A stretch of 64,000 bases of DNA from Anaeromyxobacter diazotrophicus (GTDB taxonomy: Bacteria > Myxococcota > Myxococcia > Myxococcales > Anaeromyxobacteraceae): positions 62,001 to 126,000 of the forward strand of contig NZ_BJTG01000010.1 of NCBI RefSeq assembly GCF_013340205.1, read 5' to 3'. The notes beneath the pieces were generated by a model. It was not told the DNA's origin. It saw only the letters and a program-made list of their open reading frames with translations, and made no database searches. Positions 50,172 to 58,007 of the stretch are shown piece after piece. How positions within the stretch are numbered: the first letter of the stretch is position 1; every line of letters begins with the position of its first letter. The position numbers were made by a program, and so were the translations under genes.

Positions 50172-51254
50172 GTGCCCGATCAACTGGTGACCCTCCGCTC
50201 GCCCGGCGAGGGCGAGGCGGCGCCGGCGGCCTCCGCCCCGGCCGCGCGCTGGCAGAACCCGTACCGGCGGCTGCCGGCCGTCCGCTGGGCGGTGCAGGCC
50301 GCCTACGCGCTCTTCCTCACGGTCACCGGCTGGGAGTTCTGGCGCTTCTACGAGCAGGCCGCCGCGGGCGAGCCGCTCACCGTCGCGCGCCCTCCGGCGG
50401 TGGAGGCGTTCCTCCCCATCAGCGCGCTCGTCGGCCTGAAGCGGTTCGTCCACAGCGGGCAGTGGGACGAGATCCACCCGGCCGGCCTCGTCATCCTGCT
50501 CGCCGCCCTCGGCACCGCCTTCGCGGCGCGCAAGGCGTTCTGCTCCTGGGTCTGCCCGGTGGGCACCTTCTCGCGCGCGCTGGAGTGGGTGGGCAAGAAG
50601 ACGCTCTGGCGGCGCGGCCGGCAGCTCGTGGTGCCGCGCTGGCTCGACCTGCCGCTGCTCTCGCTCAAGTACCTCCTGCTGGCGTTCTTCCTCTGGATCG
50701 TCTGGGTGCAGATGCCGCTCGAGGCGATCGACGGCTTCATGAAGGCGCCGTTCAACCTCGCGGCCGACGCGAAGATGCTGCTCTTCTTCCAGGGCCTCTC
50801 CGCCGGCGCCGGCGTCGTGCTGGGCGTCCTGGTGGTGCTCTCGGTGGTCGTGAAGCACTTCTGGTGCCGCTACCTCTGCCCCTACGGCGCGCTGCTGGGG
50901 CTCGCCAGCCTCGGCTCGCCGCAGCGGGTGGTCCGCGATCCGGCCACCTGCAACGACTGCCAGGCGTGCACGCGCGCCTGCCCGGCGCAGATCCCGGTCC
51001 ACCGCCGCGCCTCGGTGTGGACGGCGGAGTGCACCGGCTGCCTCTCGTGCGTCGCCGCCTGCACCGTCGCGGATTGCCTCACCGTGAACCGGCGCGCGAA
51101 GCAGGGCATGAGCCCCTGGCTCGTGCCCGCCGGCGCGCTGGCGGTCATGCTCGGCGCCTGGGCCTGCGCCCGCCTCACCGGGCACTGGCACACCGCGCTG
51201 CCGGACGAGCTCCTGGCGCGCGTCTACCAGCTCGCGCCGTTCCTCGGCCACTAG
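50172..51254 (+). CDS. 4Fe-4S membrane protein (NapH/CcoG-like)
   Basis: A 360-residue membrane protein with about five helices and paired cysteine motifs: FCSWVCPVGT and WCRYLCPYGALLG near helices, then CNDCQACTRACP and CTGCLSCVAAC in a ferredoxin domain. The pattern matches the NapH/NosR/CcoG group, which passes electrons from quinol to periplasmic or copper-handling proteins. The partner is not in the window. An ATG at 50145 would add nine residues. The next gene encodes a small membrane protein. Confidence 0.88.
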   Translation: MPDQLVTLRSPGEGEAAPAASAPAARWQNPYRRLPAVRWAVQAAYALFLTVTGWEFWRFYEQAAAGEPLTVARPPAVEAFLPISALVGLKRFVHSGQWDEIHPAGLVILLAALGTAFAARKAFCSWVCPVGTFSRALEWVGKKTLWRRGRQLVVPRWLDLPLLSLKYLLLAFFLWIVWVQMPLEAIDGFMKAPFNLAADAKMLLFFQGLSAGAGVVLGVLVVLSVVVKHFWCRYLCPYGALLGLASLGSPQRVVRDPATCNDCQACTRACPAQIPVHRRASVWTAECTGCLSCVAACTVADCLTVNRRAKQGMSPWLVPAGALAVMLGAWACARLTGHWHTALPDELLARVYQLAPFLGH

Positions 51255-51329
51255 CCGCCCGCGGCCCCGCGCCCGGTTGTGCGCGGCGCCTCCGATGCCG
51301 ACCGTGAAGGGTCGAACGGAGGTGTACGC

Positions 51330-51575
51330 ATGGCAACCATGAAGGCATTCGCCGCCGCGCTCCAGGCGACCGCGCTCGCGCTGTGGGCCGCGCCGGCCCT
51401 GGCGCTCGCCCAGGCGGGCGCCCAGCCAGGCTCGGCTCCCGCGCCCATCAACGACCCGACCAGCCGGCAGGCCGGCGGCTCGGGGTGGCTCTGGATCATC
51501 GCGGCGCTGGTGGTGCTCGCCATCATCTGGTGGGCGATGAGCTCGCGCCGGCGGCACGGCCCCGCCACCCGTTGA
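51330..51575 (+). CDS. small two-hydrophobic-segment protein
   Basis: An 81-residue protein. A probable signal peptide (MATMKAFAAALQ, ending near ALALAQ) is followed by a polar Gly/Pro/Ala stretch and a C-terminal helix (about 51-70, LWIIAALVVLAIIWW) capped by a basic tail. This is a small exported tail-anchored protein of unknown function. A GGAGG ribosome-binding site precedes the ATG. It lies 75 bp after the 4Fe-4S gene and may be co-transcribed with it. Confidence 0.8.
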   Translation: MATMKAFAAALQATALALWAAPALALAQAGAQPGSAPAPINDPTSRQAGGSGWLWIIAALVVLAIIWWAMSSRRRHGPATR

Positions 51576-51604
51576 CGGGCGGCGAGCCGGGACGGCCGGC
51601 CGTG

Positions 51605-51610
51605 TATGCT
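51605..51610 (+). promoter_or_regulatory. -10-like box of the esterase gene
   Basis: TATGCT ends exactly 6 nt before the ATG at 51617; no ribosome-binding site. Confidence 0.4.
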
Positions 51611-51616
51611 CCCGGC

Positions 51617-52618
51617 ATGCACGGCCGGCTGGATTGGGCGGAGCTCGACTCCGCCGCGCTCGCGTCGAACCCGCTCGGCGACCCGCCGCGGCGCCCGCTG
51701 CTCGCGTACCTGCCGCCCGGCTACGAGGCCGGCGGCCGGTACCCCGCCGTCTACTTCCTCCACGGCTTCAGCGGCAGCGCGCGCGGGTACGCGAACGTCA
51801 CCCCGTTTCAGCCCACGCTCCCGGAGCGGCTCGACGCGCTCGTGCACGCGGGGGCGGTCCCGCCGTTCGTGGGCGTCTTCCCCGACGGCTGGACGCGGCT
51901 CGGCGGGAGCCAGTGGAGGGACAGCGCGGCCACCGGGCGCTACGGCCGCTACCTGGCCGAGGACGTGGTGGCCTTCGCCGACGCGCGCTGGAGGACGGTC
52001 CCGCGCCCCGGCGCGCGGGCGCTCGTCGGCAAGAGCTCGGGGGGTTACGGCGCGCTGCTCCACGGCGCGCTCCACCCCGGCGTCTTCGGCCACCTCGCCT
52101 CGCACGCCGGCGACGCCGCCTTCGAGTACTGCTACCTCCCCGACTTCCCTCGCGCCGCCGCCGCGCTCGCCGGGAGCGACCCGGCCGCCTGGTTCGAGGG
52201 CTTCCTGCGCCGCGCCCGCGAGACGAAGCCGGCCGGGGAGGACCACACGGTGCTGAACGTGGTCGCCATGGCGGCCGCCTACTCGCCGCGCGCGGGCGCG
52301 CCCCTCGGCCTCGAGCTGCCGTTCGACCCGGACACCGCGCGGCTGCGCGAGGAGGTGTGGGCGCGCTGGCTCGAGGCCGACCCGGTCCGCTTCGTGCCGC
52401 GCCACCTCGACGCCTTCCGGCGGCTCGGCTCGGTCTTCCTCGACTGCGGCCGCCGCGACGAGTTCAACCTGCGCTGGGGCGCGCGGATGGTCGCGGAGGC
52501 GCTGCGCCAGGGTGGCGTGGACGTCCTCCACGAGGAGTTCGACGACGGCCACCGCGGCCTCGACTACCGCTACGACCGCTCGCTCGCGTACCTCCTGCCG
52601 CGGATGGAGCGCGGCTGA
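51617..52618 (+). CDS. esterase-D/S-formylglutathione-hydrolase-like alpha/beta hydrolase
   Basis: A 333-residue putative esterase. The oxyanion-region YFLHGFSGSARGY, nucleophile elbow GKSSGGYGALLHG (Ser in GXSXG), LDCGRRDEFN with a candidate Asp, and the catalytic His in FDDGHRGLDYRY are visible. This fits the esterase-D/antigen-85-like family acting on short acyl or carbohydrate esters; no signal peptide is seen, so it is cytoplasmic. It converges on the DsrE-like gene with a 12-bp gap. Confidence 0.87.
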   Translation: MHGRLDWAELDSAALASNPLGDPPRRPLLAYLPPGYEAGGRYPAVYFLHGFSGSARGYANVTPFQPTLPERLDALVHAGAVPPFVGVFPDGWTRLGGSQWRDSAATGRYGRYLAEDVVAFADARWRTVPRPGARALVGKSSGGYGALLHGALHPGVFGHLASHAGDAAFEYCYLPDFPRAAAALAGSDPAAWFEGFLRRARETKPAGEDHTVLNVVAMAAAYSPRAGAPLGLELPFDPDTARLREEVWARWLEADPVRFVPRHLDAFRRLGSVFLDCGRRDEFNLRWGARMVAEALRQGGVDVLHEEFDDGHRGLDYRYDRSLAYLLPRMERG

Positions 52619-52630
52619 CCGGCCGCGGCC

Positions 52631-52963
52631 TCAGAGCGTGATGACCTGGTCCACCTGCACGCCGGAGAGTGCCCGGTAGAGATCGGGGAAGCAGCCGACG
52701 GGCACCCCCTCGATGAGCTTGTCGGCGATCTCGCGCTGGTAGCAGCACTGGTCGCAGCCCATGAGCAGCATGCCGGTCTTGCGCGCCACGCGCGCGAGCC
52801 GCTCGCCGGTCGGGTTGCCGCGCACGAGCAGGTAGTTGTTGTCGACGAAGAAGAACATCCCGACCACGTTCGCGCCGTGGCGGCCCTCCTCCAGCTGCGG
52901 CGCGATCATCTTCTCGAGGATGAAGGAGGCGTTCGGGGTGGAGAAGACGTAGGCGACGTTCAC
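52631..52963 (-). CDS. DsrE-family sulfur-relay-like protein
   Basis: A 110-residue DsrE/F-like protein: a Rossmann-type start (VNVAYVFSTPNASFIL), the EEGRHGANVVGMFFFVDNNY core, and a Cys-rich segment GCDQCCYQREIADKLIEGVPVGCFPDLY. The clustered Cys could carry persulfide or bind metal; related proteins pass sulfur in oxidation and tRNA-thiolation pathways. GTG at 52961-52963 overlaps the upstream gene as GTGA. The substrate partner is inferred from the neighbouring NifU-like gene. Confidence 0.8.
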   Translation of the reverse strand: MNVAYVFSTPNASFILEKMIAPQLEEGRHGANVVGMFFFVDNNYLLVRGNPTGERLARVARKTGMLLMGCDQCCYQREIADKLIEGVPVGCFPDLYRALSGVQVDQVITL

Positions 52964-53331
52964 GTGGGCTCCGGGGTGGGGGCGAGCTGGCGCGAGCCCT
53001 GGAGGGCGCGCGCCAGGGCGAGCGCGACGAGGTCGGCGCGGCCGTGGTGGATGGGGTGCACCCCGCGCACGGCGCGCCGGAGGCGGGCCGCGTCGGGGAG
53101 CGCGGCGCCGGGCGCCTCCGCGAGCGCGCAGGCGGCCTCGGCGTAGGCGATGAGGGCCGCGCAGGTGGTGGCGAGGTAGCGGGCGCGGACGACGCTCCCC
53201 TCCCCGTCCACCCACAGCCCGACGCGGACGAGCAGGCCGCCGGCCGCGGCCTCGCCGATCCGGTCCGCGCCCGCGATCCTCCCGCCGCGGCGGACGTCTG
53301 CGAGGTGCTCGGCGACGGTGCGGGGCGTCAC
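52960..53331 (-). CDS. NifU/IscU N-terminal-like scaffold protein (tentative)
   Basis: A 123-residue protein resembling the Fe-S scaffold domain of NifU. The stretch VRARYLATTCAALIAYAEAACALA recalls NifU/IscU, and a later VHPIHHGRADLVALALARAL resembles its C-terminal helix. Only one of the three scaffold Cys is obvious, so cluster assembly may be lost and the role could differ. GTG start at 53329-53331 overlaps the upstream stop as GTGA; the downstream DsrE-like gene is coupled the same way. Confidence 0.6.
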   Translation of the reverse strand: MTPRTVAEHLADVRRGGRIAGADRIGEAAAGGLLVRVGLWVDGEGSVVRARYLATTCAALIAYAEAACALAEAPGAALPDAARLRRAVRGVHPIHHGRADLVALALARALQGSRQLAPTPEPT

Positions 53332-53615
53332 GCCGGGTCGTTATCCGCGCCACCGGGGCGCGTGCAACCCCCAGGCGGCGCCCCTTGCGTGGCGGGGGCC
53401 GCTTCGGCCGCGAGCGCCCGGGCGAGCGCCTCGAGCGCGGCGCGGTCCTCCGCGTAGAGGAGGCCCAGGCGGATCGGCTCGCCCGAGGGCGCGCGGTACC
53501 GAACCGACAGGCGGAAGCGCTTCGAGTGGCAGATCTCGTCCACGGGGAACGAGAGGTCCGCGCCGTCGCGGCGGACGGTGGCGAGCGCGCGGGCTGCGGT
53601 CTCGGGGAGCTCCAC
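53328..53615 (-). CDS. small hypothetical protein, first gene of the DsrE-like operon
   Basis: A 95-residue protein beginning VELPETAARAL. A beta-rich core (FPVDEICHSKRFRLSVRYR) is followed by a helix and a Pro/Gly-rich tail. There is no obvious family. The start is the GTG at 53613-53615, chosen because the longer frame is low complexity. It overlaps the NifU-like gene by 4 bp and probably works with the two downstream genes. Confidence 0.6.
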   Translation of the reverse strand: MELPETAARALATVRRDGADLSFPVDEICHSKRFRLSVRYRAPSGEPIRLGLLYAEDRAALEALARALAAEAAPATQGAPPGGCTRPGGADNDPA

Positions 53616-53734
53616 GGCCCGATGAGACCACAGCCGCCCCCGGGGGGGAAGCGTCACAACGGCTGGCTCCAGCGGTCCACCCGACAGCCAGCGGCTGCGC
53701 AGCCGGCCTGGCCTCGGACCGAAGGGAGCGGCAC

Positions 53735-54643
53735 ATGGCGATCCAGCGAAACGGGAAGGGCCTGGTGTTTCCGGTCGAGGCGCTGTTCGGCGGGAAGATC
53801 GCCCCACCGGCGCTGGTGAAGCGCGGGATGGCCGACCTGGAGCAGCGGCTCAACCAGCGCTTCCGGGCCGGCGAGGCGGCGCGCCGCGAGCACCTGGCCG
53901 CGCTGGCCAAGGTGCACGGGCCGCTGCGCGACCTGCTCGGGGAGAACGAGAAGGTGGCGGCCGGGGTGAAGCAGCTCCGGGCGCTGCAGGCGCGGTACGC
54001 GAAGGAGCAGCTCGCCGCCCCCGCCGCGCCGGAAGCGAAGGAGCGCATCTTCACCGGCTCCATCGGCGCGACGGTGGTCCCCCCGTTCAGCTACGACTGG
54101 AGCTGGCAGGCGAGCTCCAACAGCCCGGACGAGGCCGCCTCGTCGGCCGACCGCGGCACCGGCCGGATGAGCTTCGCGGCGTGGGCCAACTTCGATCACG
54201 GGTCCAGCGCCAGCGTGCGCGCCGCGCTGGGGATCTACTTCCGCCCGCAGACCGAGAACGGGATCCTCCACCTGACCTCGGCCCCCGCGCTCAACTTCGG
54301 CTGGGGAGACTGGTGCGTCCTCGACGGCGCCCACACCGACGGCTGGCTGGGGCTCATCGTCGGCCGCTACAACCTGAGCGGCGGCCTCGACGGATGGTCG
54401 GTCGACCAGCAGCTCGACCTCTGGAGTGACGACTCCTGGTGGTCGGGCACCGGGTGGCAGACGGGCTCGACCTCCGCCCACCCGCTGGACGCGTGGTTCA
54501 CGGTCGACAGCAGCCACTGGTACGCCCTGTGGGTGTGGTGCGGCGGCGACATCTCGGCCGCCGGGTGGGGGATCTTCTCGGGGAGCGGCGCCGGCTCGAC
54601 GATGTCGGTCGCCGTCCCCTCGATCACGTGGGAGCTGTTCTGA
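53735..54643 (+). CDS. hypothetical protein with aromatic-rich beta domain
   Basis: A 302-residue protein. An N-terminal helical segment (about 20-95, EARRREHLAALAKV-like, Arg/Glu/Ala-rich) looks coiled-coil. A Trp/Tyr/Ser/Gly-rich C-terminal domain (about 115-302) holds YDWSWQASSNSPD, GWGDWCVLD, LWSDDSWWSGTGW and SHWYALWVW. Such spacing of aromatics suggests an extracellular-type beta-sandwich or lectin-like fold, yet no signal peptide is seen. A GAAGGGAGC ribosome-binding site precedes the ATG. It could be a structural or secreted-by-another-route protein; unknown. Confidence 0.75.
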   Translation: MAIQRNGKGLVFPVEALFGGKIAPPALVKRGMADLEQRLNQRFRAGEAARREHLAALAKVHGPLRDLLGENEKVAAGVKQLRALQARYAKEQLAAPAAPEAKERIFTGSIGATVVPPFSYDWSWQASSNSPDEAASSADRGTGRMSFAAWANFDHGSSASVRAALGIYFRPQTENGILHLTSAPALNFGWGDWCVLDGAHTDGWLGLIVGRYNLSGGLDGWSVDQQLDLWSDDSWWSGTGWQTGSTSAHPLDAWFTVDSSHWYALWVWCGGDISAAGWGIFSGSGAGSTMSVAVPSITWELF

Positions 54644-54722
54644 AGCTGTCGGGGCCGGGCGCCGGCCCCGGCGCGCCTGCCGCCTCCGCGCGCTTGGCGC
54701 CGCGGCCCGGGGGAAGTGCGGC

Positions 54723-54728
54723 TATATT
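54723..54728 (+). promoter_or_regulatory. -10-like box of the 54735 gene
   Basis: TATATT, the best match to a -10 in the window, ends exactly 6 nt before the ATG at 54735; no ribosome-binding site. It predicts a transcript starting at the A of the start codon. Confidence 0.5.
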
Positions 54729-54734
54729 CCGGCC

Positions 54735-55121
54735 ATGGCCGTCACCGTCGAGACCGGGACCACCCTCTCCTTCGACCAGTTCTGGCGCTGGCTGCGCCAG
54801 CACGCCAACTGCATCGTGCGCGCCGGCACCGTCGACACCTTCCTCTACGACCAGGACGCGTTCCACTGGCAGCTCGACGAGGACGAGGACCGGAACCCGG
54901 TCGTCCAGCTCGTCTGGGCGAAGCAGCTCGTGGCCGAGCTGGTGCTCGACGTGCGCGACGTCCTCTACGTGGAGGCCACGCCGGAGGAGTCGGGCGAGGA
55001 GGGGCAGTTCTCGTTCGAGCTGGTGGGCGGCTCGAAGGAGGAGCCCTTCGCCGTGTACCACTTCGTCCTCACCCACGCCTTCCAGGAGGAGGGCGGGCAC
55101 GGCGGCGGGCTGAAGCACTGA
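54735..55121 (+). CDS. hypothetical protein
   Basis: A 128-residue acidic, soluble protein (MAVTVETGTTLSFDQFW ... GGGLKH). A mixed alpha/beta pattern with several Trp and a repeat of LYVEATPEES and SFELVGGSKEEP. The C-terminus is Gly/His-rich. The upstream TATATT box makes expression likely. Function unknown; the next gene is 32 bp downstream, perhaps co-transcribed. Confidence 0.75.
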   Translation: MAVTVETGTTLSFDQFWRWLRQHANCIVRAGTVDTFLYDQDAFHWQLDEDEDRNPVVQLVWAKQLVAELVLDVRDVLYVEATPEESGEEGQFSFELVGGSKEEPFAVYHFVLTHAFQEEGGHGGGLKH

Positions 55122-55153
55122 TGCGGAGCTTGTGAGGCGGCGGCTCGCCTCGC

Positions 55154-56347
55154 ATGCTCCTCCTCGCCTTCGCCCTCACCTTGGTCGCGGCCGTGCTCGT
55201 CTCGGCGCTCGCCGAGCGGACGGTGCTCTCCACGGCGGTGCTGTTCCTGCTCGCGGGCGCCGCGGCGCAGCTCGTGCTGCGCCCGGACGTCCGGGCGATC
55301 GTCGGCCCGCTGGCGGAGGCGGCGCTCGTGATCGTCCTCTTCACGGACGGCGCCCAGCTCACCACGCGCGAGCTCCGCCAGGGCTGGCGGCTCCCCGGTC
55401 GCGCGCTCCTGCTCGGGCTGCCGCTCACGGTGGCGGGGAACGCGCTCCTCGGCCGGTACGTGGCGGGGCTGGGCTGGGGCGAGGCGTTCCTGGTGGGCGC
55501 CGCGCTCTCCCCCACCGACCCGGTGCTGGCGGCGGCGGTGGTGGGCGCCCGGGAGGTCCCGCGCCGGCTGCGGCACCTGCTCAACGTGGAGAGCGGCCTC
55601 AACGACGGCCTGGCGCTGCCGCTCGTGATCGTGCTGCTGGCGGTGCTGCGGCCGGAGCGCGCGCCGCTGGGCGCGGCGCTGGGCGAGGTCGCGCTCGGGG
55701 TGGCGCTCGGGGTGGCGCTGCCGCTCGCCGTGCTGCGGCTCGAGCGGAGCCGCTTCTTCGGGGCCGCGCCGCTCTACGAGCCGCTCTCGGCGGTGGCGGC
55801 GGGGCTGCTCGCCTACGCCGCCGCCGCGGCCCTCCACGCCAACGCCTTCCTGGGCGTCTTCGCGGCGGGGGTGGTGGTGGCCACCACCGCGCCGCGCATC
55901 GCGCGCGCCTTCGCGCGGGTGGGCGAGGTGGCCGCCGAGCTCGCCAAGCTGGCCGCGATCTTCGTCTTCGGCGCGGTCCTCTCGCCGCGGCTGCTCGCCG
56001 AGATCCCGCTCTCCGGCTACGCCTACGCGCTGCTCGTCCTGCTGGTGGTCCGCCCCGCCGCGCTGGCCCTGGCGCTCGTCGGCGGGGGCCTCTCCTGGCG
56101 CGAGTGGGTGGCGGCGGCCTGGTTCGGCCCGAAGGGCTTCTCGTCGGTCGTGTACGGGCTGCTCATCCTCGCCTCGGGCCTGCCCCGCGCGCGGGCCCTG
56201 GCGCACCTCGTGGCGCTGGTGGTGGCGGGCTCGATCCTGGCCCACTCCTCGACCGACGTGCTGGTGGCGCGCTGGTTCCGCCGCGATCAGCGCCGCTCCT
56301 CGGGCGGCGCCACCCGCCCGAACGCGACCAGCAGCGCCAGGTCGTAG
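55154..56347 (+). CDS. cation:proton antiporter (CPA1/NhaP type)
   Basis: A 397-residue membrane protein with about twelve helices. The signature ALSPTDPVLAAAVVG and SGLNDGLALPLV carry the conserved Asp of Na+/H+ antiporters. Other blocks: FLVGAALSP and the late GPKGFSSVVYGLL. It likely exchanges Na+ or K+ for H+ across the inner membrane. The C-terminal 61 bp overlap the convergent MFS gene, unusual in length for this window. Confidence 0.92.
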   Translation: MLLLAFALTLVAAVLVSALAERTVLSTAVLFLLAGAAAQLVLRPDVRAIVGPLAEAALVIVLFTDGAQLTTRELRQGWRLPGRALLLGLPLTVAGNALLGRYVAGLGWGEAFLVGAALSPTDPVLAAAVVGAREVPRRLRHLLNVESGLNDGLALPLVIVLLAVLRPERAPLGAALGEVALGVALGVALPLAVLRLERSRFFGAAPLYEPLSAVAAGLLAYAAAAALHANAFLGVFAAGVVVATTAPRIARAFARVGEVAAELAKLAAIFVFGAVLSPRLLAEIPLSGYAYALLVLLVVRPAALALALVGGGLSWREWVAAAWFGPKGFSSVVYGLLILASGLPRARALAHLVALVVAGSILAHSSTDVLVARWFRRDQRRSSGGATRPNATSSARS

Positions 56348-57543
56348 AGGATCTTGAGCCCCCCGGCGATGAAGAAGGGCAGGCTCGCCAGCGCCGGCGC
56401 GGCGTAGAGGGGCCCGGCGGCGAGCGGCGAGAGCGCGGACCCGACGGTGCGCGCGATGCCGGTCACGCCGGCCGCGGCCGACCGCTCGCCGGGGTCGACC
56501 ACCGCCATGGTGAAGGACTGGCGGGTCGGCACGTCCATCTGCGAGATGGAGAAGCGCAGGAAGAGGACCGCCATGGCGAGCGGCAGGGTCGGCATGAGCG
56601 GCACGAGGAACAGGAGGACGTTCGACGGCAGGTGCGTGAACACCATGGTCCGGACGAGCCCGATCCGGCGCGCCACCCACGCCGCCGAGAGCGCCGACAC
56701 GCCGGCGAGCACGTTGGCGCCGAAGAAGATGGCGCCGAGCAGCGCCGGGTCGGCGCCGAAGCGGCGGTGGAACCAGTAGGCGACGAAGGCCTGCACCACG
56801 AACCCGCCGGCGAAGGCGTCGACGCTGAAGAGGGCCGAGAGCTTCAGCACCACCCCGCGCGAGCTGGAGAGCCCGAGGCTGCGCTGCAGGAACGAGGGCC
56901 GCCCCGGGGGCGCCGCCCGGCGGGCCGCGGGCGCCTCCACGCCGTGCGAGAGGCGCGTGAAGAGCACCCCGAGCGCCAGCCCCAGCGCGCCGTAGCCCAC
57001 CACCACCGCCCGGTAGCTGTTGAGCGGCGCCGCGCCGGCGCGCTGCAGCGCCGAGGCGAGCGCGCCGCCGGCGAGGGAGCCGAGCGCGGTGGCGAAGGAG
57101 CCGAAGAGCGTGTACCAGGCGAAGGCGCCGGTGCGCCGCTCGGCCGGGAGCGCCTCGGAGAGCGCTGCCTGCTCGATGGCGAGGAACGGCCCGACCTCGT
57201 TTCCGGCCGGGCTGATGACGCCCACCGTCGCGGCGAGCAGGAGCAGCCAGAAGTTGCCGGTGACGGCGAAGAGCGCGCCCGCGAAGACCATCAGGCCGGC
57301 GCCGGCGAGCAGCATCGCGCGGCGCCCCAGCCGGTCGGCGCGGGTGGTGAGGTAGAGCGAGATGGCGGTGTCGCCGGCCAGGGTCAGGGAGAGCAGGAGC
57401 CCGATGCGCGCCTCGGAGAGCCCCGCGGCGGCCAGGTACAGCACGAGCACCACCGAGAGGAAGCCGTAGGCGAAGAGCCGGACGGCCCGGGTCGCGAAGA
57501 GGAGCCGCACGTCGCGCGCGGCGAAGGGGGAGGTGCCGTTCAC
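56287..57543 (-). CDS. MFS transporter
   Basis: A 418-residue major facilitator protein with twelve predicted helices. It has TTRADRLGRRAMLL in loop 2-3 and ISPAGNEVGPFLAIEQAALSEAL in the middle. Close to MFS drug or metabolite exporters; substrate unknown. I chose the GTG at 57541-57543, since a TATACG hexamer lies 7 nt upstream; an in-frame ATG at 57574-57576 would add eleven residues. The C-terminus overlaps the convergent antiporter by 61 bp. Confidence 0.85.
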   Translation of the reverse strand: MNGTSPFAARDVRLLFATRAVRLFAYGFLSVVLVLYLAAAGLSEARIGLLLSLTLAGDTAISLYLTTRADRLGRRAMLLAGAGLMVFAGALFAVTGNFWLLLLAATVGVISPAGNEVGPFLAIEQAALSEALPAERRTGAFAWYTLFGSFATALGSLAGGALASALQRAGAAPLNSYRAVVVGYGALGLALGVLFTRLSHGVEAPAARRAAPPGRPSFLQRSLGLSSSRGVVLKLSALFSVDAFAGGFVVQAFVAYWFHRRFGADPALLGAIFFGANVLAGVSALSAAWVARRIGLVRTMVFTHLPSNVLLFLVPLMPTLPLAMAVLFLRFSISQMDVPTRQSFTMAVVDPGERSAAAGVTGIARTVGSALSPLAAGPLYAAPALASLPFFIAGGLKILYDLALLVAFGRVAPPEERR

Positions 57544-57550
57544 GGGCCCC

Positions 57551-57572
57551 CGTATAGCACCGCCGTTACCGT
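57551..57572. promoter_or_regulatory. divergent -10-like boxes, DUF488 and MFS
   Basis: TACCGT (57567-57572, plus strand) ends 6 nt before the DUF488 GTG. TATACG (57551-57556, minus strand) ends 7 nt before the MFS GTG. The two promoters would sit in only 36 bp between the start codons. Confidence 0.35.
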
Positions 57573-57578
57573 TCATCC

Positions 57579-58007
57579 GTGGAACGCGCGCGCCTGTTCA
57601 CGGTCGGGTACGAGGGCCGGACCCAGGCGCAGCTCGTGCTGCGGCTCCGCGAGGCGGGCGTCACCCGCGTCCTCGACGTGCGGGCCTCGGCGCGCTCCCC
57701 GCGCCCGGGCTTCTCGAAGGCGCCGCTGGGGCGCGCGCTCGCGGCCGAGGGGTTCGAGTACCGGCACCTGCCCGAGGCCGGGAACCCGTTTCGCGAGGAG
57801 GCCGCCCGGGACCTGCCCGGGGCGCTGGCGCGGTACCGCGAGCACCTCGCCGCGCGTCCCGAGATCCTGACCGCGGTCCTGGAGGCGGCGGCCGGCGCCC
57901 GCACCGCCCTGCTGTGCGCCGAGGCGAACCCGCGCCGCTGCCACCGCTCGGTCCTGGCCGAGCGGCTGTCCGAGGCGTCGCCGGGGCTGTCGGTGGTGCA
58001 CCTCTAG
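57579..58007 (+). CDS. DUF488 family protein
   Basis: A 142-residue DUF488 protein: LFTVGYEGRTQAQLV at the start, VLDVRASARSPRPGFS, FEYRHLPEAGNPF, and LLCAEANPRRCHRSVLAERL with the conserved CAE...CHR block near the C-terminus. Function of the family is not established. The start is a GTG, backed by the box upstream. Its TAG is the CTAG shared with the convergent kinase gene. Confidence 0.93.
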   Translation: MERARLFTVGYEGRTQAQLVLRLREAGVTRVLDVRASARSPRPGFSKAPLGRALAAEGFEYRHLPEAGNPFREEAARDLPGALARYREHLAARPEILTAVLEAAAGARTALLCAEANPRRCHRSVLAERLSEASPGLSVVHL

